Part shown: positions 37,540 through 48,842 of the stretch, piece by piece
Position numbering within the stretch: position 1 is the first letter of the stretch
How the letters are laid out: the number at the start of each line of letters is the position of its first letter
NCBI RefSeq assembly: GCF_000336575.1
Contig: NZ_AOPO01000002.1
Span: forward strand, 541,367-605,366
Length of the DNA stretch: 64,000 bases
DNA from: Vreelandella titanicae BH1
GTDB taxonomy: Bacteria; Pseudomonadota; Gammaproteobacteria; Pseudomonadales; Halomonadaceae
Direction: 5' to 3'
The notes under the pieces: generated by a model
Told to the model about the DNA's origin: nothing
The model's database searches: none
Seen by the model: the letters and a program-made list of their open reading frames with translations, nothing else
Made by a program: the position numbers and the translations under genes

Positions 37540-40500
37540 TTGTCTCAGGTTGAACCAGCTGCGTCTGATAAACGCCGTATGTTGTCTCCAAAGTATCGTG
37601 CCTGGCTACTGTTCTGGAGCCTTGTGCGTCTTGTCATCGTGTTGCCTATTTGGCTGTTCGGTATTGTGGCGCTGATTGTCGGGGTGGCGTTATCACCCTG
37701 GGGCACTGGGGTGCTGCTCTCGCAGGGGGAGCAGCGTGATTTTTTCTCCTACACGCATCATGAAGGCGGCTTGCTCGACCATTTCCAGCTCGAAGATTTC
37801 CAGCTACAGCTAGGCGAAACCCGTATAACCGTGGATGAGTTCGAACTCCAGTGGGCAGATGACTGTGTTCTGTCAGGGCGCCTATGCATCGACACACTGC
37901 GTGTGGTGGGCGCCGACATCCAGCTAGGCCCATCCAGTGAGCAAGCGCCACCTCCCGAAGAGGAAGAGAGCCCGCTGACTATTCGTTTTCCTTTCCCCAT
38001 CGAACTACGTTCTTTGTTGCTGGACGATGTTAACCTCAGGCTTGCCGATGGTACCGAAGTAGCGTGGCGCTCGTTAAGCTCGGCAGCCACCGCTGAAGGA
38101 AACACAGTACGCCTCTCGCCAACCCATTTGGAGCAGCCTCGTGTCTATTTGCCACCTTCCCCAGGTGTTCTGCTAACCCAGGGCATTGAAACGCCGCTTT
38201 ATGCTGAAGCCATCGATGCCGCTATCTTGCTCAACCAACCACCCCAAGAAGCCGTGGCGTCGGTGGAATCTCCAGAGCAGCAGCTTGAAGAACGCGAACG
38301 CCTGGAACTACCAGAGATCACGCTACCGGTTGATATCCAGATACCTGAATTCACGCTCAACGATTTTCGATTGGAAGGGGCTACCGAGTACCGCGTCGAG
38401 CGACTGCGGCTTGGGCTGTTAACCGAAGGTGATAACGTCGAAGTAACTGAGCTTTCCGTTGTTACCCCGGATGCTGAGGCGGAATTAACCGCGAACGCCA
38501 CTCTAACCGGCAACTACCCACTCGAAGCTCGCTTGGGCGTCGAACTATTTTTACCTGAGATATACCCTGAGCTAAGTGGCGAAGCTTTAACCTTAACGCT
38601 GTCTGGCCCACTGGATGCGCTTGAAGCGCAGTTGGATGCCTCTGGCGCGGTCAATGCGTCCTTGAGGGGGCAAGTCGATGCACTCGCCCCGACGCTGCCG
38701 TTTCAACTGCAGCTACAAAGTGACCAAGTTCAGTGGCCGCTGCCTGTCAGCGCAGATGAGAGTAGCAATGAAAGCGTCGATGACAGCACTGAAGAAGAGA
38801 CAGCCCAAGCCTATATAGTCGATGACCTGGATCTACAGGTCACCGGCAGCCTGAGCGATTATAGTGCTCAATTGGCTCTGGCGGTTGAGGGCCCGAGCCT
38901 GCCGCGCACTCAAATTAACGTCACCGGAGAGGGCGATCTCGAGCAGTTTAGCTGGCAACCGCTCACCCTCGCAGTCGACGAAAGTTCCCTGCGCAGCGAA
39001 GGCAACATCAGTTGGGTTGCACCGCTACAGGTCAACACCACTATTCGTCTGGATCAGTTTAACCCTGCCCACTTCGTGGATCAGCTTGAGGGTAATTTAA
39101 ACGGCGACATCGAGCTTACGCTGCGTCAGCAAGAGGATCAGTGGGCAGTTAGCGTACCCAACTTAGCGATTGACGGTGAACTGCGCGACTACCCGCTAAC
39201 CCTGCAAGCGGCCTTTGATGCTAACAGCAACCTGGAGCTGGAGATTGACGAGTTGCTGTTTACCCAGGGGGAGAATCGCTTAACAGCAGAGGGGCAAATT
39301 AGCGAACAGGCCATGTCGTTAAACGCGGACATTGCACTACGCCAGTTGCAAACACTATCGCCAGACTTGGCGGGCACTATCGTCGGTACGCTAGAGGCCA
39401 GCGGTAGTTTTAATCAACCGCAATTACTCGCCAATTTACAGGGTGATGGCGTGCGTTTTGGTCAGAATCGTATTGAACGGCTTGTCCTAGATGCTGATGT
39501 ACAGGGCATTGATGATCCTTCCCTCGACGTACAGCTCGCACTACAAAACGTCAATGCTGGGGGGCAGGCCCTTGCAAACATAGAGGCCAATTTGGCCGGG
39601 CGCCTCTCTGAGCATCAGCTTGAACTGACCGCCCAGGGCACAGACAACAGCGTTTTAAGCCGTGCGCTGATTGCCCTGGAAGGCCGCTTTGACCAGCAAG
39701 ACCAGCTTTACCAAGCCCGCGTAACGCCACTGGAAGTTGATTCTGAGGCGGGGGATATTCGTCTTGAAGCGCCTCTAGACCTGCGCTATGACCTAGCCAA
39801 TGGTCAGGCGCGCCTATCGCCGTTCTGCCTGCGCCGGGAGCAAGGTGGGCTAGTCTGTTCTGAAGAGGAGATCACTGCCTCTGCGCAACAGGGCAACGCC
39901 GTGCTTTCGGTACGTGAAGTGCCAATGGAAATGCTGGAGCCCTTTTTGCCTGAAGAGTGGCAGTTAGAGGGGGATACAACCGCGGATCTTGTTGCCAACT
40001 GGCGTCAAGGGGGTGCCCAGTGGCAGGCAGATCTACAAATTCTTAGCGAACTCGCCATTACCGCCGTTAATGATTATGGCCAGCCTGTGCAACTGCCAGA
40101 AGTCAGTTTCGACGCTCAGATCGAGGCCAACCAAGCCCAGGCGAATACCAATGTGTCGCTTTCGCTTGCCGAAGCGGGCGATATCAACTTGGACCTAGCG
40201 GTTAATGATCCCTTGGGGGCCGGCGCGTTAACTGGCGAGCTGCGTGCAGAAGATGTTTCGCTGCAGCCCTATCGATCCATGTTGGTAGGAATGGAGCGAC
40301 TGGAGGGCGAATTAACGGGCAACGTCCAAATTACTGGCACCACCGCCGCGCCTGACTTACAAGGCCAGCTTGGACTGCGCGGTATAGGGGTAAGTGGCCC
40401 GGATATTCCTGTCGATATTCAGGGTGGCGAACTGGTGGTCTCTTTCGACGGTGAACAGGGGGATATTGACGGCTACCTGGCCGCTGAGCGCGGGCGTTTG

Positions 40501-41592
40501 GAAATCACCGGTGATGCATATTGGCCAAGCAGTGATGATTGGCGGATTGGCGTCGATCTGAATGCTGTGCAGGAGCCTATCCTGGTCGTTTTGCCCCAGT
40601 TTGGACGTCTTGAAGTAGCGCCTGATATCCGTATCCGGGTCACGCCGGAAAGGCTGCAAGTGAGGGGGGATGTGAATTTACCCTGGGCACGGCTTGAAAT
40701 TGGCGATATGCCCTCATCAGCAGTCACCCCAAGTGGCGATGAAGTGATTATTACCGAGCGCGACGATCGCCAGGCCGAAATTGAGGCTCAGCGAGCGGCT
40801 GCCAATGAGGATGATCCAAGTGCCGCGGACGAGCTTGCCGCCACCGGTATGGCCATTGACGTACTGGTGACCTTAACGTTGGGTAGCGATATGCAAATTT
40901 CAGCCTACGGCTTGGAATCTGGCTTGGGAGGCGCGCTGGAAATTCGCCAAAGCAGCGGCGCGTTACAGTTATTCGGCGACGTTAATTTGGTCGATGGTCG
41001 TTTCCAGGCTTTCGGCCAAGACCTGGTTATCCGCCGCGGTGAACTGCTGTTTAGTGGGCCACCCGGTCTACCTACGCTCGACTTCGAGGCCATTCGCAAC
41101 CCTGACATTACCGAAGATGACGTTATTGCGGGCTTGCGGGTAACAGGTAGTGCCGAATCTCCGAACGTACTGATCTTTTCTGAACCGGCGATGGATGAAT
41201 CCCGTGCGCTCTCTTACCTGTTACGGGGTCGCGCACCTGATGCTTCTGGGGGCGGTGTGGATAGCGCACTGACTACCGCGCTGATAGGCATGTCGTTAGG
41301 GCGCACCGGTGGGGCGGTTGGTTCCATTGGTGAAGCTTTCGGCATTGATGACTTAACTCTGGACACCACTGGGGCTGGCGATGATAGCCAAGTCGCTGTC
41401 AGTGGCCAACTCACCGATGATCTTAGAATTAGTTACGGTGTGGGAATTTTCTCGCCAATTGCCGAACTAACACTACGCTACACGCTGTGGCGTAACCTTT
41501 ATGTACAGGCCGTCTCGGGTACCAACCAAGCGGTGGACTTAATCTACACCTTTACCCGTTCCGGTAATCCTGAAATCATTCAGCAGCAATAA
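37540..41592 (+). CDS. tamB: Translocation and assembly module protein TamB
   Basis: A 1350-residue AsmA-like protein, slightly longer than E. coli TamB. It has one N-terminal membrane anchor (about 22-48, [21 protein letters not shown]), a long beta-helical periplasmic body and the conserved C-terminal DUF490 domain ([18 protein letters not shown] to the end). TTG at 37540 is taken as the start because GGAGAG lies just upstream; the next in-frame ATG (37579) has no ribosome-binding site. TamB spans the periplasm as a hydrophobic groove thought to carry phospholipids, together with TamA. Confidence 0.93.
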   Translation: MSQVEPAASDKRRMLSPKYRAWLLFWSLVRLVIVLPIWLFGIVALIVGVALSPWGTGVLLSQGEQRDFFSYTHHEGGLLDHFQLEDFQLQLGETRITVDEFELQWADDCVLSGRLCIDTLRVVGADIQLGPSSEQAPPPEEEESPLTIRFPFPIELRSLLLDDVNLRLADGTEVAWRSLSSAATAEGNTVRLSPTHLEQPRVYLPPSPGVLLTQGIETPLYAEAIDAAILLNQPPQEAVASVESPEQQLEERERLELPEITLPVDIQIPEFTLNDFRLEGATEYRVERLRLGLLTEGDNVEVTELSVVTPDAEAELTANATLTGNYPLEARLGVELFLPEIYPELSGEALTLTLSGPLDALEAQLDASGAVNASLRGQVDALAPTLPFQLQLQSDQVQWPLPVSADESSNESVDDSTEEETAQAYIVDDLDLQVTGSLSDYSAQLALAVEGPSLPRTQINVTGEGDLEQFSWQPLTLAVDESSLRSEGNISWVAPLQVNTTIRLDQFNPAHFVDQLEGNLNGDIELTLRQQEDQWAVSVPNLAIDGELRDYPLTLQAAFDANSNLELEIDELLFTQGENRLTAEGQISEQAMSLNADIALRQLQTLSPDLAGTIVGTLEASGSFNQPQLLANLQGDGVRFGQNRIERLVLDADVQGIDDPSLDVQLALQNVNAGGQALANIEANLAGRLSEHQLELTAQGTDNSVLSRALIALEGRFDQQDQLYQARVTPLEVDSEAGDIRLEAPLDLRYDLANGQARLSPFCLRREQGGLVCSEEEITASAQQGNAVLSVREVPMEMLEPFLPEEWQLEGDTTADLVANWRQGGAQWQADLQILSELAITAVNDYGQPVQLPEVSFDAQIEANQAQANTNVSLSLAEAGDINLDLAVNDPLGAGALTGELRAEDVSLQPYRSMLVGMERLEGELTGNVQITGTTAAPDLQGQLGLRGIGVSGPDIPVDIQGGELVVSFDGEQGDIDGYLAAERGRLEITGDAYWPSSDDWRIGVDLNAVQEPILVVLPQFGRLEVAPDIRIRVTPERLQVRGDVNLPWARLEIGDMPSSAVTPSGDEVIITERDDRQAEIEAQRAAANEDDPSAADELAATGMAIDVLVTLTLGSDMQISAYGLESGLGGALEIRQSSGALQLFGDVNLVDGRFQAFGQDLVIRRGELLFSGPPGLPTLDFEAIRNPDITEDDVIAGLRVTGSAESPNVLIFSEPAMDESRALSYLLRGRAPDASGGGVDSALTTALIGMSLGRTGGAVGSIGEAFGIDDLTLDTTGAGDDSQVAVSGQLTDDLRISYGVGIFSPIAELTLRYTLWRNLYVQAVSGTNQAVDLIYTFTRSGNPEIIQQQ

Positions 41593-41603
41593 GTGAGGGT
41601 GAT

Positions 41604-42236
41604 ATGTCACTATTTTCAAACGCTAGCTCAGGTTCAGGCCGTGTACTGCCTGGACGTGATACGCCCATAGAAACCAGTCAGGTGCATACCATTAATGGGC
41701 ACTCGATACATCCTCCGTTTCCCGAAGGCCACGAGGAGATCGTGCTAGGCATGGGGTGTTTCTGGGGCGTTGAACGCCTGTTTTGGCAGTTGCCAGGAGT
41801 CTATGTCACTGCGGTGGGGTATGCCGGTGGTGAGACACCTAACCCCACCTACGACGAGACATGCACGGGGCGTACTGGCCACACCGAAGTGGTACGGGTG
41901 GTTTATGACCCACAGCAAGTCGAGCTGGAAACGTTGTTGCAGGTTTTCTGGGAAGGGCACGACCCGACCCAGGGCAATCGCCAGGGGAACGATATTGGCT
42001 CGCAGTATCGCTCCGCCATTTTTACCACCAGCCAAGCGCAGCAAACGGTAGCCGAGCAGAGTGCGGCAGCGTACCAACAGGCGCTCGACAAAGCGGGCAG
42101 AGGGGCAATCACTACTGAGATTAAGCCGCTAGAAACATTTTATTACGCAGAGGCTTACCATCAGCAGTACCTGGATAAAAACCCTCATGGCTACTGCGGC
42201 TTAAAAGGTACGGGTGTCACCTGCCCGATAGGTTAA
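41604..42236 (+). CDS. msrA: Peptide methionine-S-sulfoxide reductase MsrA
   Basis: A 210-residue enzyme reducing methionine-S-sulfoxide in proteins. The catalytic cysteine is C52 in GMGCFWG, and two resolving cysteines (C198 and C207) lie near the C-terminus, as in E. coli MsrA. An N-terminal extension of about 45 residues before the domain is also usual for that type. It begins 11 bases after tamB. It fits with glutathione reductase and the OsmC protein as part of oxidative defence in this window. Confidence 0.96.
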   Translation: MSLFSNASSGSGRVLPGRDTPIETSQVHTINGHSIHPPFPEGHEEIVLGMGCFWGVERLFWQLPGVYVTAVGYAGGETPNPTYDETCTGRTGHTEVVRVVYDPQQVELETLLQVFWEGHDPTQGNRQGNDIGSQYRSAIFTTSQAQQTVAEQSAAAYQQALDKAGRGAITTEIKPLETFYYAEAYHQQYLDKNPHGYCGLKGTGVTCPIG

Positions 42237-42285
42237 AACGTGCGCACTAAACCTTTGACTACCGAATCATCGACAGGAAGCCATT

Positions 42286-42813
42286 ATGCAGCAACGCCAT
42301 TACCTGAAGTGGGCTTCCCCCCGCGGCACGGCAGCCAGCGCTTTAGCATTAATGCTCTGCACGCCGCTGGCTTGGGCAGGCGAGGAAACGAGCGCCCTGG
42401 CCATGCCCCAAGCCGTCAGCGACACGCCATTCGCAAGTGAGCGCGAAGCCGTGGTTTGGCGCCGAGAAGAGCTTAAAGATATTGAAAGTCTGGTGCGTCA
42501 GCTGCGCTTTGATCTAATCAATAATCAAGATCTTGAGGCTGCAATGCCGCGGTTACTTGAGCTGCAAGAGCGTGCCAGCGCTGATCGTTTGCTACCTGCG
42601 TTTATTGAGGGCACCCACGGCAGTGGTTCTGAAGCGCGGGCATCCATATGGGAAGAGTGGGGTGAGTTCGCCGCCGGTTTTAGCGATCTGGAGGATAAAA
42701 TCGCTAATTTAATTGATGTAGCCGAGCAAGAGGATACTCGAAACACTGCCCGAGCGCTTTCAGAAGTGGGCGCGAGCTGTAAGAGCTGCCATCGTGCCTA
42801 CCGCTACGACTAA
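42286..42813 (+). CDS. Cytochrome c' (c-prime)
   Basis: A 175-residue periplasmic cytochrome. The signal peptide ends near LAWAG. The mature part is all-helical and carries a single haem-binding CKSCH (C165, C168, H169) almost at the C-terminus, the hallmark of cytochrome c' and its four-helix bundle relatives. These proteins bind nitric oxide or CO and may protect against nitrosative stress; electron transfer is an alternative role (cytochrome c-556 type). AGGAAG precedes the start. The last codons and stop are inside a perfect hairpin. Confidence 0.85.
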   Translation: MQQRHYLKWASPRGTAASALALMLCTPLAWAGEETSALAMPQAVSDTPFASEREAVVWRREELKDIESLVRQLRFDLINNQDLEAAMPRLLELQERASADRLLPAFIEGTHGSGSEARASIWEEWGEFAAGFSDLEDKIANLIDVAEQEDTRNTARALSEVGASCKSCHRAYRYD

Positions 42814-42828
42814 GCGTAGCGGTAGGCA
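42795..42828. other. Perfect 14-bp hairpin spanning the cytochrome c' stop codon
   Basis: TGCCTACCGCTACG (42795-42808) pairs exactly with CGTAGCGGTAGGCA (42815-42828) around ACTAAG, which contains the stop codon region. It lies 12 bases from the 3' end of the convergent carbonic anhydrase gene. Neither strand has a T-run after it, so it is not a standard terminator; it could protect the 3' end of mRNA or act with Rho. Confidence 0.6.
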
Positions 42829-42840
42829 TTGGGGGAGTGC

Positions 42841-43488
42841 TTAATCGCCTTGCTGGATGCGGTCAATACGGTAAAGTGTTTCCACTTGTTCTAAACCACT
42901 TACGGTGCAGTTAAGATCTTTAACGCGGCCATCGCTTAATCCGTAGACCCAGCCATGCACCGAAATCTGCTGACCTCGCTGCCAAGCGCGCTGCAAAATT
43001 TTGGTGCGGCACAAACTGTTTACCTGGGCTTTCACGTTGAGCTCGCACATGCGATCGATTTGATCTTCCAGTGGGAGGTGGTCAAGCGAATTCCTGTGAT
43101 GGTTGTACTGTTCGCGCACTGAGTGCAGCCAGTAATCCACCACGCCACATTCGCCTCCCATCATGGCGGCCTTAATGCCCCCGCAGCCATAGTGACCGAC
43201 AATCATGATATGGCTGACTTTAAGAACATCCACCGCGAACTGAACCACCGAGAGGGCGTTCATATCGGTGTGGTGTAGCAAGTTGGCGACGTTGCGGTGT
43301 ACGAAAACTTCCCCAGGCGGGAGTGCAATAATTTGATTCGCCGGTACTCGGCTGTCGGAGCAGCCAATCCATAAATAATCGGGGTTCTGCTGGTTCGAAA
43401 GGCGCTTAAAGTAGTCGGGGTCTTCTTCGCACATACGCTCAGCCCAGGCGCGATTATTGTCGAGTAGCGTCGCAATAGGGTCAGACAT
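42841..43488 (-). CDS. can: Beta-class carbonic anhydrase
   Basis: A 215-residue beta carbonic anhydrase interconverting CO2 and bicarbonate. The zinc ligands and catalytic dyad are all present: C43, D45 and R47 in WIGCSDSR, and H99 and C102 in HYGCGG. The length and pattern match E. coli Can. ATG at 43488 has GGAG upstream; an in-frame start at 43545 would add 19 residues without family match. It is convergent with the cytochrome gene and divergent from gor. Confidence 0.95.
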   Translation of the reverse strand: MSDPIATLLDNNRAWAERMCEEDPDYFKRLSNQQNPDYLWIGCSDSRVPANQIIALPPGEVFVHRNVANLLHHTDMNALSVVQFAVDVLKVSHIMIVGHYGCGGIKAAMMGGECGVVDYWLHSVREQYNHHRNSLDHLPLEDQIDRMCELNVKAQVNSLCRTKILQRAWQRGQQISVHGWVYGLSDGRVKDLNCTVSGLEQVETLYRIDRIQQGD

Positions 43489-43705
43489 AGCGTCTCCAGA
43501 AAAGTTAAAGGGCGTTAAGTCGCTGGTAGATAAGCGGGTTATCAAAGCCCTACTCAGGGTGGAATTAGGCCTTGTATAACCTAGGCCAGTACAAAATAGC
43601 AGCAGAAGGTTTTAACCTTCCCGGGTAGTCAGGTCAACCACTGCACTTGACCAATGGGCAACCCGATATTGATTCATACGAATTCTAACTCCCCAGGAGC
43701 AAATC

Positions 43706-45088
43706 ATGGCAGACGTTTCTGAATACGAATATGACCTTCTGGTTATTGGCGCAGGCTCTGGTGGTGTACGCACCGCGCGTATGGCCGCGGCTACCGGCGC
43801 CAAAGTGGCCATTGCCGAAGATCGCTACCTGGGCGGAACCTGTGTCAACGTTGGCTGTGTGCCCAAGAAGCTTTACTCCTACGCTGCCCATTTCCATGAC
43901 AGTTTTGATGATGCGGCAGGTTTTGGCTGGCAGCTGCCTGGCCCCGCCAGCTTCGATTGGGCCACACTGCGCGACAACAAAATCAGTGAAATCAAGCGCC
44001 TGAATGGCATTTATCAGCGCATGCTGGAAGGCGCTGGAGTAACGCTCTTCAATGCACGAGCACGCTTGGCCGATGCACACACGGTGACCTTAAGCGGCGA
44101 GCATGGCGATATATCGGTGACTGCACAAAAAATCGTTCTGGCTACTGGTGGATGGCCCTGGGTACCCGATTTTCCTGGCAGTGAACACGCACTGGATTCC
44201 AATCAGATTTTTGATCTAGATACTTTTCCTAAGCGCTTTTTAGTGCTTGGCGGTGGCTATATTGCGGTGGAATTTTCGAGTATCTTTAATGGTCTGGGCA
44301 GCGAGACGCACCTCATCTACCGTGGCGAGCTGTTTTTAAAAGGCTTTGATCAACAGGTTCGCGAGTTCACCTGCGCGGAAATGGAAAGAAAGGGAGTCAA
44401 CCTCCATTTCAACACTAACATCGAGCGTATTGAGCGCAGCCAAGACGGCTACAATGTTCACCTTACCAACGGCAACGTGCTTGAAGTCGATGTGGTGCTC
44501 GCAGCCACAGGGCGCAAGGCGAATATCCGTGAGCTAGGGCTTGAAGCGTTGGGCCTATGCCTGGATGAGGCGGGCAAAATCCCCGTAAACGAGCGGTTTG
44601 AAACAGCGCTGCCTTCAATTTTAGCCTTGGGCGACCTGACGGCTGGGCCGGAATTAACACCGGTAGCACTGGCTGAGGCGATGCAGCTTGTCGACGCCCA
44701 CTTTGCCGATACGGTTCCCAAGCCGTTGGACTACACTACGATCCCTACCGCCGTTTTTTGCCATCCCAACATCGGTACCGTGGGTCTTTCCGAGGAGGCC
44801 GCGCGGGAAAAATTCACCCATATTCGCGTGTATAGCACCGATTTTCGCGCCATGAAGCACACCCTATCAGGTAGCCAAGAGCGCACCTTAATGAAGCTGG
44901 TCGTGGACGATGCTACCGATGTAGTCGTAGGGGCCCATATGGTCGGAGATGACGCGGGTGAAATTATTCAGGGAATTGCTATCGCGGTAAGAGCTGGCCT
45001 TACCAAGCAGGACTTTGACCGCACCGTAGGCATCCACCCAACGGGGGCCGAGGAGTTCGTCACGCTGCGTACGCTGACACGCAGATAA
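43706..45088 (+). CDS. gor: Glutathione-disulfide reductase
   Basis: A 460-residue flavoprotein disulfide reductase. The FAD motif is GAGSGG, the redox-active pair is C46/C51 in GGTCVNVGC, the second Rossmann motif is GGGYIAVEF, and HPTGAEE near the C-terminus supplies the catalytic His of the partner subunit. The nucleotide pocket reads IYRGELFLKGF, with basic residues consistent with NADPH. CAGGAGC lies upstream. A strong terminator follows, separating it from ectABC. Confidence 0.95.
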   Translation: MADVSEYEYDLLVIGAGSGGVRTARMAAATGAKVAIAEDRYLGGTCVNVGCVPKKLYSYAAHFHDSFDDAAGFGWQLPGPASFDWATLRDNKISEIKRLNGIYQRMLEGAGVTLFNARARLADAHTVTLSGEHGDISVTAQKIVLATGGWPWVPDFPGSEHALDSNQIFDLDTFPKRFLVLGGGYIAVEFSSIFNGLGSETHLIYRGELFLKGFDQQVREFTCAEMERKGVNLHFNTNIERIERSQDGYNVHLTNGNVLEVDVVLAATGRKANIRELGLEALGLCLDEAGKIPVNERFETALPSILALGDLTAGPELTPVALAEAMQLVDAHFADTVPKPLDYTTIPTAVFCHPNIGTVGLSEEAAREKFTHIRVYSTDFRAMKHTLSGSQERTLMKLVVDDATDVVVGAHMVGDDAGEIIQGIAIAVRAGLTKQDFDRTVGIHPTGAEEFVTLRTLTRR

Positions 45089-45102
45089 GCATATTAAAAG
45101 TG

Positions 45103-45131
45103 AAGGCGTGCCCATGGGCGCGCCTTTTTTT
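45103..45131 (+). terminator. Terminator after gor
   Basis: AAGGCG with GCCCATGGGC forms a stem closing on CGCCTT, with one mismatch on each side, followed by seven T residues. Confidence 0.85.
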
Positions 45132-45235
45132 GTAGGCTACTTGCACTATTCTAAAAGAGATAGCGGTGAGCGGTGGTTATGCTACTCGATCATAACAAAA
45201 AATTATGGAAAGCGAGGTGTAGAATAATATGATTT

Positions 45236-45264
45236 TTGAATTGCTCATAATCAGCTGTTATAAT
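45236..45264 (+). promoter_or_regulatory. Sigma-70 promoter of ectABC
   Basis: TTGAAT (45236-45241) and a perfect TATAAT (45259-45264) are 17 bases apart. Transcription would start near 45271, leaving a leader of about 25 bases. The 100 bases upstream are AT-rich. In Halomonas elongata ectA is known to be driven by sigma-70 and sigma-38 promoters, so the position agrees. No strong ribosome-binding site precedes ectA. Confidence 0.75.
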
Positions 45265-45296
45265 GAACATCAAATTCGCTACAGCGAAGCATAACT

Positions 45297-45875
45297 ATGA
45301 GTACGCCGACACAACCTTTTACCCCCTCTGCTGACCTTGCTAGGCCAACGGTGGCTGATGCTGTTGTGGGTCATGCGGAGATGCCGCTGTTTATTCGCAA
45401 ACCCAATGCGGATGATGGCTGGGGAGTTTACGAGCTGGTCAAAGCTTGCCCTCCGCTGGATGTGAATTCAGCCTACGCTTACTTGCTACTGGCGACTCAG
45501 TTTCGTGATACCTGCGCAGTGGCTACCAATGAAGAGGGCGAAATCGTTGGTTTTGTTTCTGGCTATGTTAAGGATAATGCTCCAGACACCTACTTTTTAT
45601 GGCAAGTGGCTGTCGGTGAAAAAGCACGTGGTACAGGGCTAGCGCGACGCTTGGTCGAGGCTATTATGTCCCGCCCTGAGCTTGATGATGTGCATCACCT
45701 TGAAACCACCATCACCCCTGACAATCTAGCCTCTTGGGGCTTATTCCGTCGCTTGGCGGCACGCTGGCATGCGCCGCTCAATAGCCGCGAATACTTCTCT
45801 ACCGAACAGCTCGGAGGAGAGCATGACCCGGAAAACCTGGTTCGTATCGGCCCGTTCCAAACAGATCGCATCTAA
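45297..45875 (+). CDS. ectA: L-2,4-diaminobutyrate acetyltransferase EctA
   Basis: A 192-residue GNAT acetyltransferase catalysing the second step of ectoine synthesis, acetylation of diaminobutyrate. The acetyl-CoA-binding motif is VAVGEKARGTGLARRLVEA and EctA-typical segments include WGVYELVKACPPLDVNSAY and TITPDNLASW. It is the first gene of ectABC, with a good sigma-70 promoter 30 bases upstream. Ectoine is the main compatible solute of Halomonas, so induction by salt is expected. Confidence 0.97.
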   Translation: MSTPTQPFTPSADLARPTVADAVVGHAEMPLFIRKPNADDGWGVYELVKACPPLDVNSAYAYLLLATQFRDTCAVATNEEGEIVGFVSGYVKDNAPDTYFLWQVAVGEKARGTGLARRLVEAIMSRPELDDVHHLETTITPDNLASWGLFRRLAARWHAPLNSREYFSTEQLGGEHDPENLVRIGPFQTDRI

Positions 45876-45957
45876 TACGTCGTTTTGCTAGATACACGTA
45901 TCGGACTTACCGTTTTTCCCGCTCATGTTGCTTCGGGCAAGTAATGCCTAAAGTTAA

Positions 45958-47250
<1,293 letters not shown>

Positions 47251-47311
47251 CCTGGCGGTAGGATTAAGCGTTACGCTGAAGCAGTAGCTCACAGTTTTTA
47301 GTTAGGGATAT

Positions 47312-47337
47312 AGCGGCTGGTAGTCGCCAGCCGCTTT
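47312..47337 (+). other. Hairpin between ectB and ectC
   Basis: AGCGGCTGG (47312-47320) pairs perfectly with CCAGCCGCT (47327-47335) around TAGTCG, followed by TTTG. It ends seven bases before the ectC ribosome-binding site AGGAG. It could weaken read-through, act as an RNA-processing or stability element, or mark the 3' end of an ectAB message. Confidence 0.6.
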
Positions 47338-47353
47338 GCTAAGGAGTACTCCT

Positions 47354-47743
47354 ATGATCGTTCGTAATATTGAAGAAGCGCGTAAAACAGAGCGCCTAGT
47401 GACCGCCGAAAATGGTAACTGGGACAGCACGCGCCTGGTGTTGGCCAACGACGGTGGAAACTTCTCTTTCCATATCACACGAATTTTCGAAGGCACTGAG
47501 ACTCATATTCATTACAAACATCACTATGAGTCTGTGTACTGCATCGAAGGCGAGGGCGAGGTAGAAACACTCGCTGATGGCAAGATTTGGCCTATCAAGC
47601 CGGGTGATATCTACATCCTCGACCAGCACGATGAACATCTGCTGCGTGCGCATAAAACCATGCACCTAGCATGTGTATTTACACCGCCGATTACGGGCAA
47701 CGAAGTTCACCAGGAAGATGGCTCATACGCAGCCCCAGAGTAA
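47354..47743 (+). CDS. ectC: L-ectoine synthase EctC
   Basis: A 129-residue cupin that closes the ring of N-gamma-acetyl-diaminobutyrate to form ectoine. The start [14 protein letters not shown] is typical; metal-binding and cupin residues occur in [19 protein letters not shown] and the HDEHLLRA segment. AAGGAG lies before the ATG at 47354; an upstream in-frame codon at 47336 lies in the hairpin and is not likely used. The ectoine hydroxylase gene ectD is not in this window. Confidence 0.97.
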   Translation: MIVRNIEEARKTERLVTAENGNWDSTRLVLANDGGNFSFHITRIFEGTETHIHYKHHYESVYCIEGEGEVETLADGKIWPIKPGDIYILDQHDEHLLRAHKTMHLACVFTPPITGNEVHQEDGSYAAPE

Positions 47744-47767
47744 ATCGTGCTAGCGTGAGATAGATAA

Positions 47768-47803
47768 GAAGGCAGCCTGCTAAATATGCGGGCTGCCTTT
47801 TTT
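47768..47803 (+). terminator. Terminator of the ect operon
   Basis: AGGCAGCC (47770-47777) pairs with GGCTGCCT (47791-47798), followed by a run of six T residues in all. It separates ectABC from the following three-gene operon. Confidence 0.9.
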
Positions 47804-47972
47804 GATCTGAATGGACGAGCGCAATTTTACCCATAGCGGCCTCACTGGTTCGCTTAATATATATTATGTTAAATTAGATAAAATAGGTGCTCCAAAAGCG
47901 ATGATGGCGTTGGACACTAGACCCCCATCTCCTTATCATTCCCCAACCTATTGTCCAAGGATATCTCTCGTT

Positions 47973-48809
47973 ATGCGCCCAGGTGTTTTGTGGCTTATCG
48001 CTGGCTTGTCGCTTTCGATCGCAGGCTGTGCAGCAACCCAGCCGGAAACGAATCAACCGCCCCCTTTAAGCGAAGCCTCATTCAATTCTCGTATCCTGGA
48101 GTTAGAGAGCCAGCTAACGCAACAATGTGACACCCGCATTAATTTGCAGCAACGCCAGCTTGATCACCAGCAGGCATTGACCGCTGATATGCGTGAAGTG
48201 GGCAGTTTATTGCGTTACCTCCGCCAAGACGTACAGCAATTGGAAGCTCGCGGTGAAGAGCCGGTCATCATACGTGAAGAGTGTGAGATTGATGAGAGCT
48301 TGACCACTAAAACGTTACTGGGCCGCAGCGAATGGGTTGGCTTACCAAGCCTTGGCACCTACCTCAAAGCGCGAGTCGATTCAGGAGCCAACACCTCGTC
48401 CCTTTCTGCTGCCGAGATCACTCGCTTCGAGCGTGACGGTGAAGATTGGGTGCGCTTCAAGTTGGCGCTGAACGACGACGACGTGGCGGTTGAGTCGCAG
48501 CGCGATGAGTGGGTTGAAGCGCCTATCGTGCGCCGAGTGCGCATTGTTCAAGCCTCTGGCGAAGAGTCACGCCCCGTCATTTCTCTGTTAATGACTCTAG
48601 GGCCGATTCGTGAAAATGTCGAATTTACCCTCAATGACCGCTCTCATCTCGATTATCCAGTGCTGCTAGGACGGCGCTTTTTGATGGATATTGCGGTAAT
48701 TGATGTAGCCGATACTTACTTGCATGAGCGCCCCGAATTTCCTGGTGGCGAACCAGCGGACCAAGCTGCTGAAGATGAAGCAGTTGACGAAGACGATAGC
48801 GAAGAGTAA
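47973..48809 (+). CDS. Retropepsin-like lipoprotein (ATP-dependent zinc protease family, RimK-associated)
   Basis: A 278-residue predicted lipoprotein. The signal sequence ends in a lipobox IAGC (cysteine at about residue 19). A glutamine-rich coiled coil (about 30-90) follows, then a pepsin-like aspartyl protease domain of the RimK-linked family, with the motif ARVDSGANTSSLSA containing the catalytic DSGA. The C-terminus is very acidic. The start was placed at the ATG giving the lipoprotein signal; an upstream in-frame frame from 47811 has no signal. Family analyses place such proteins with ATP-grasp ligases and inactive transglutaminases, exactly as here. The substrate is unknown. Confidence 0.85.
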   Translation: MRPGVLWLIAGLSLSIAGCAATQPETNQPPPLSEASFNSRILELESQLTQQCDTRINLQQRQLDHQQALTADMREVGSLLRYLRQDVQQLEARGEEPVIIREECEIDESLTTKTLLGRSEWVGLPSLGTYLKARVDSGANTSSLSAAEITRFERDGEDWVRFKLALNDDDVAVESQRDEWVEAPIVRRVRIVQASGEESRPVISLLMTLGPIRENVEFTLNDRSHLDYPVLLGRRFLMDIAVIDVADTYLHERPEFPGGEPADQAAEDEAVDEDDSEE

Positions 48810-48842
48810 CCGCTCTGACGCTTCACGAGGAAAGGAATCTCC

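Noticed and set aside
47251..47353. A sigma-54 promoter for ectC, as reported in Halomonas elongata
   Set aside because: Every GG in the gap was checked for a GC ten bases downstream and none was found, so no such element is claimed here; it could lie inside ectB.
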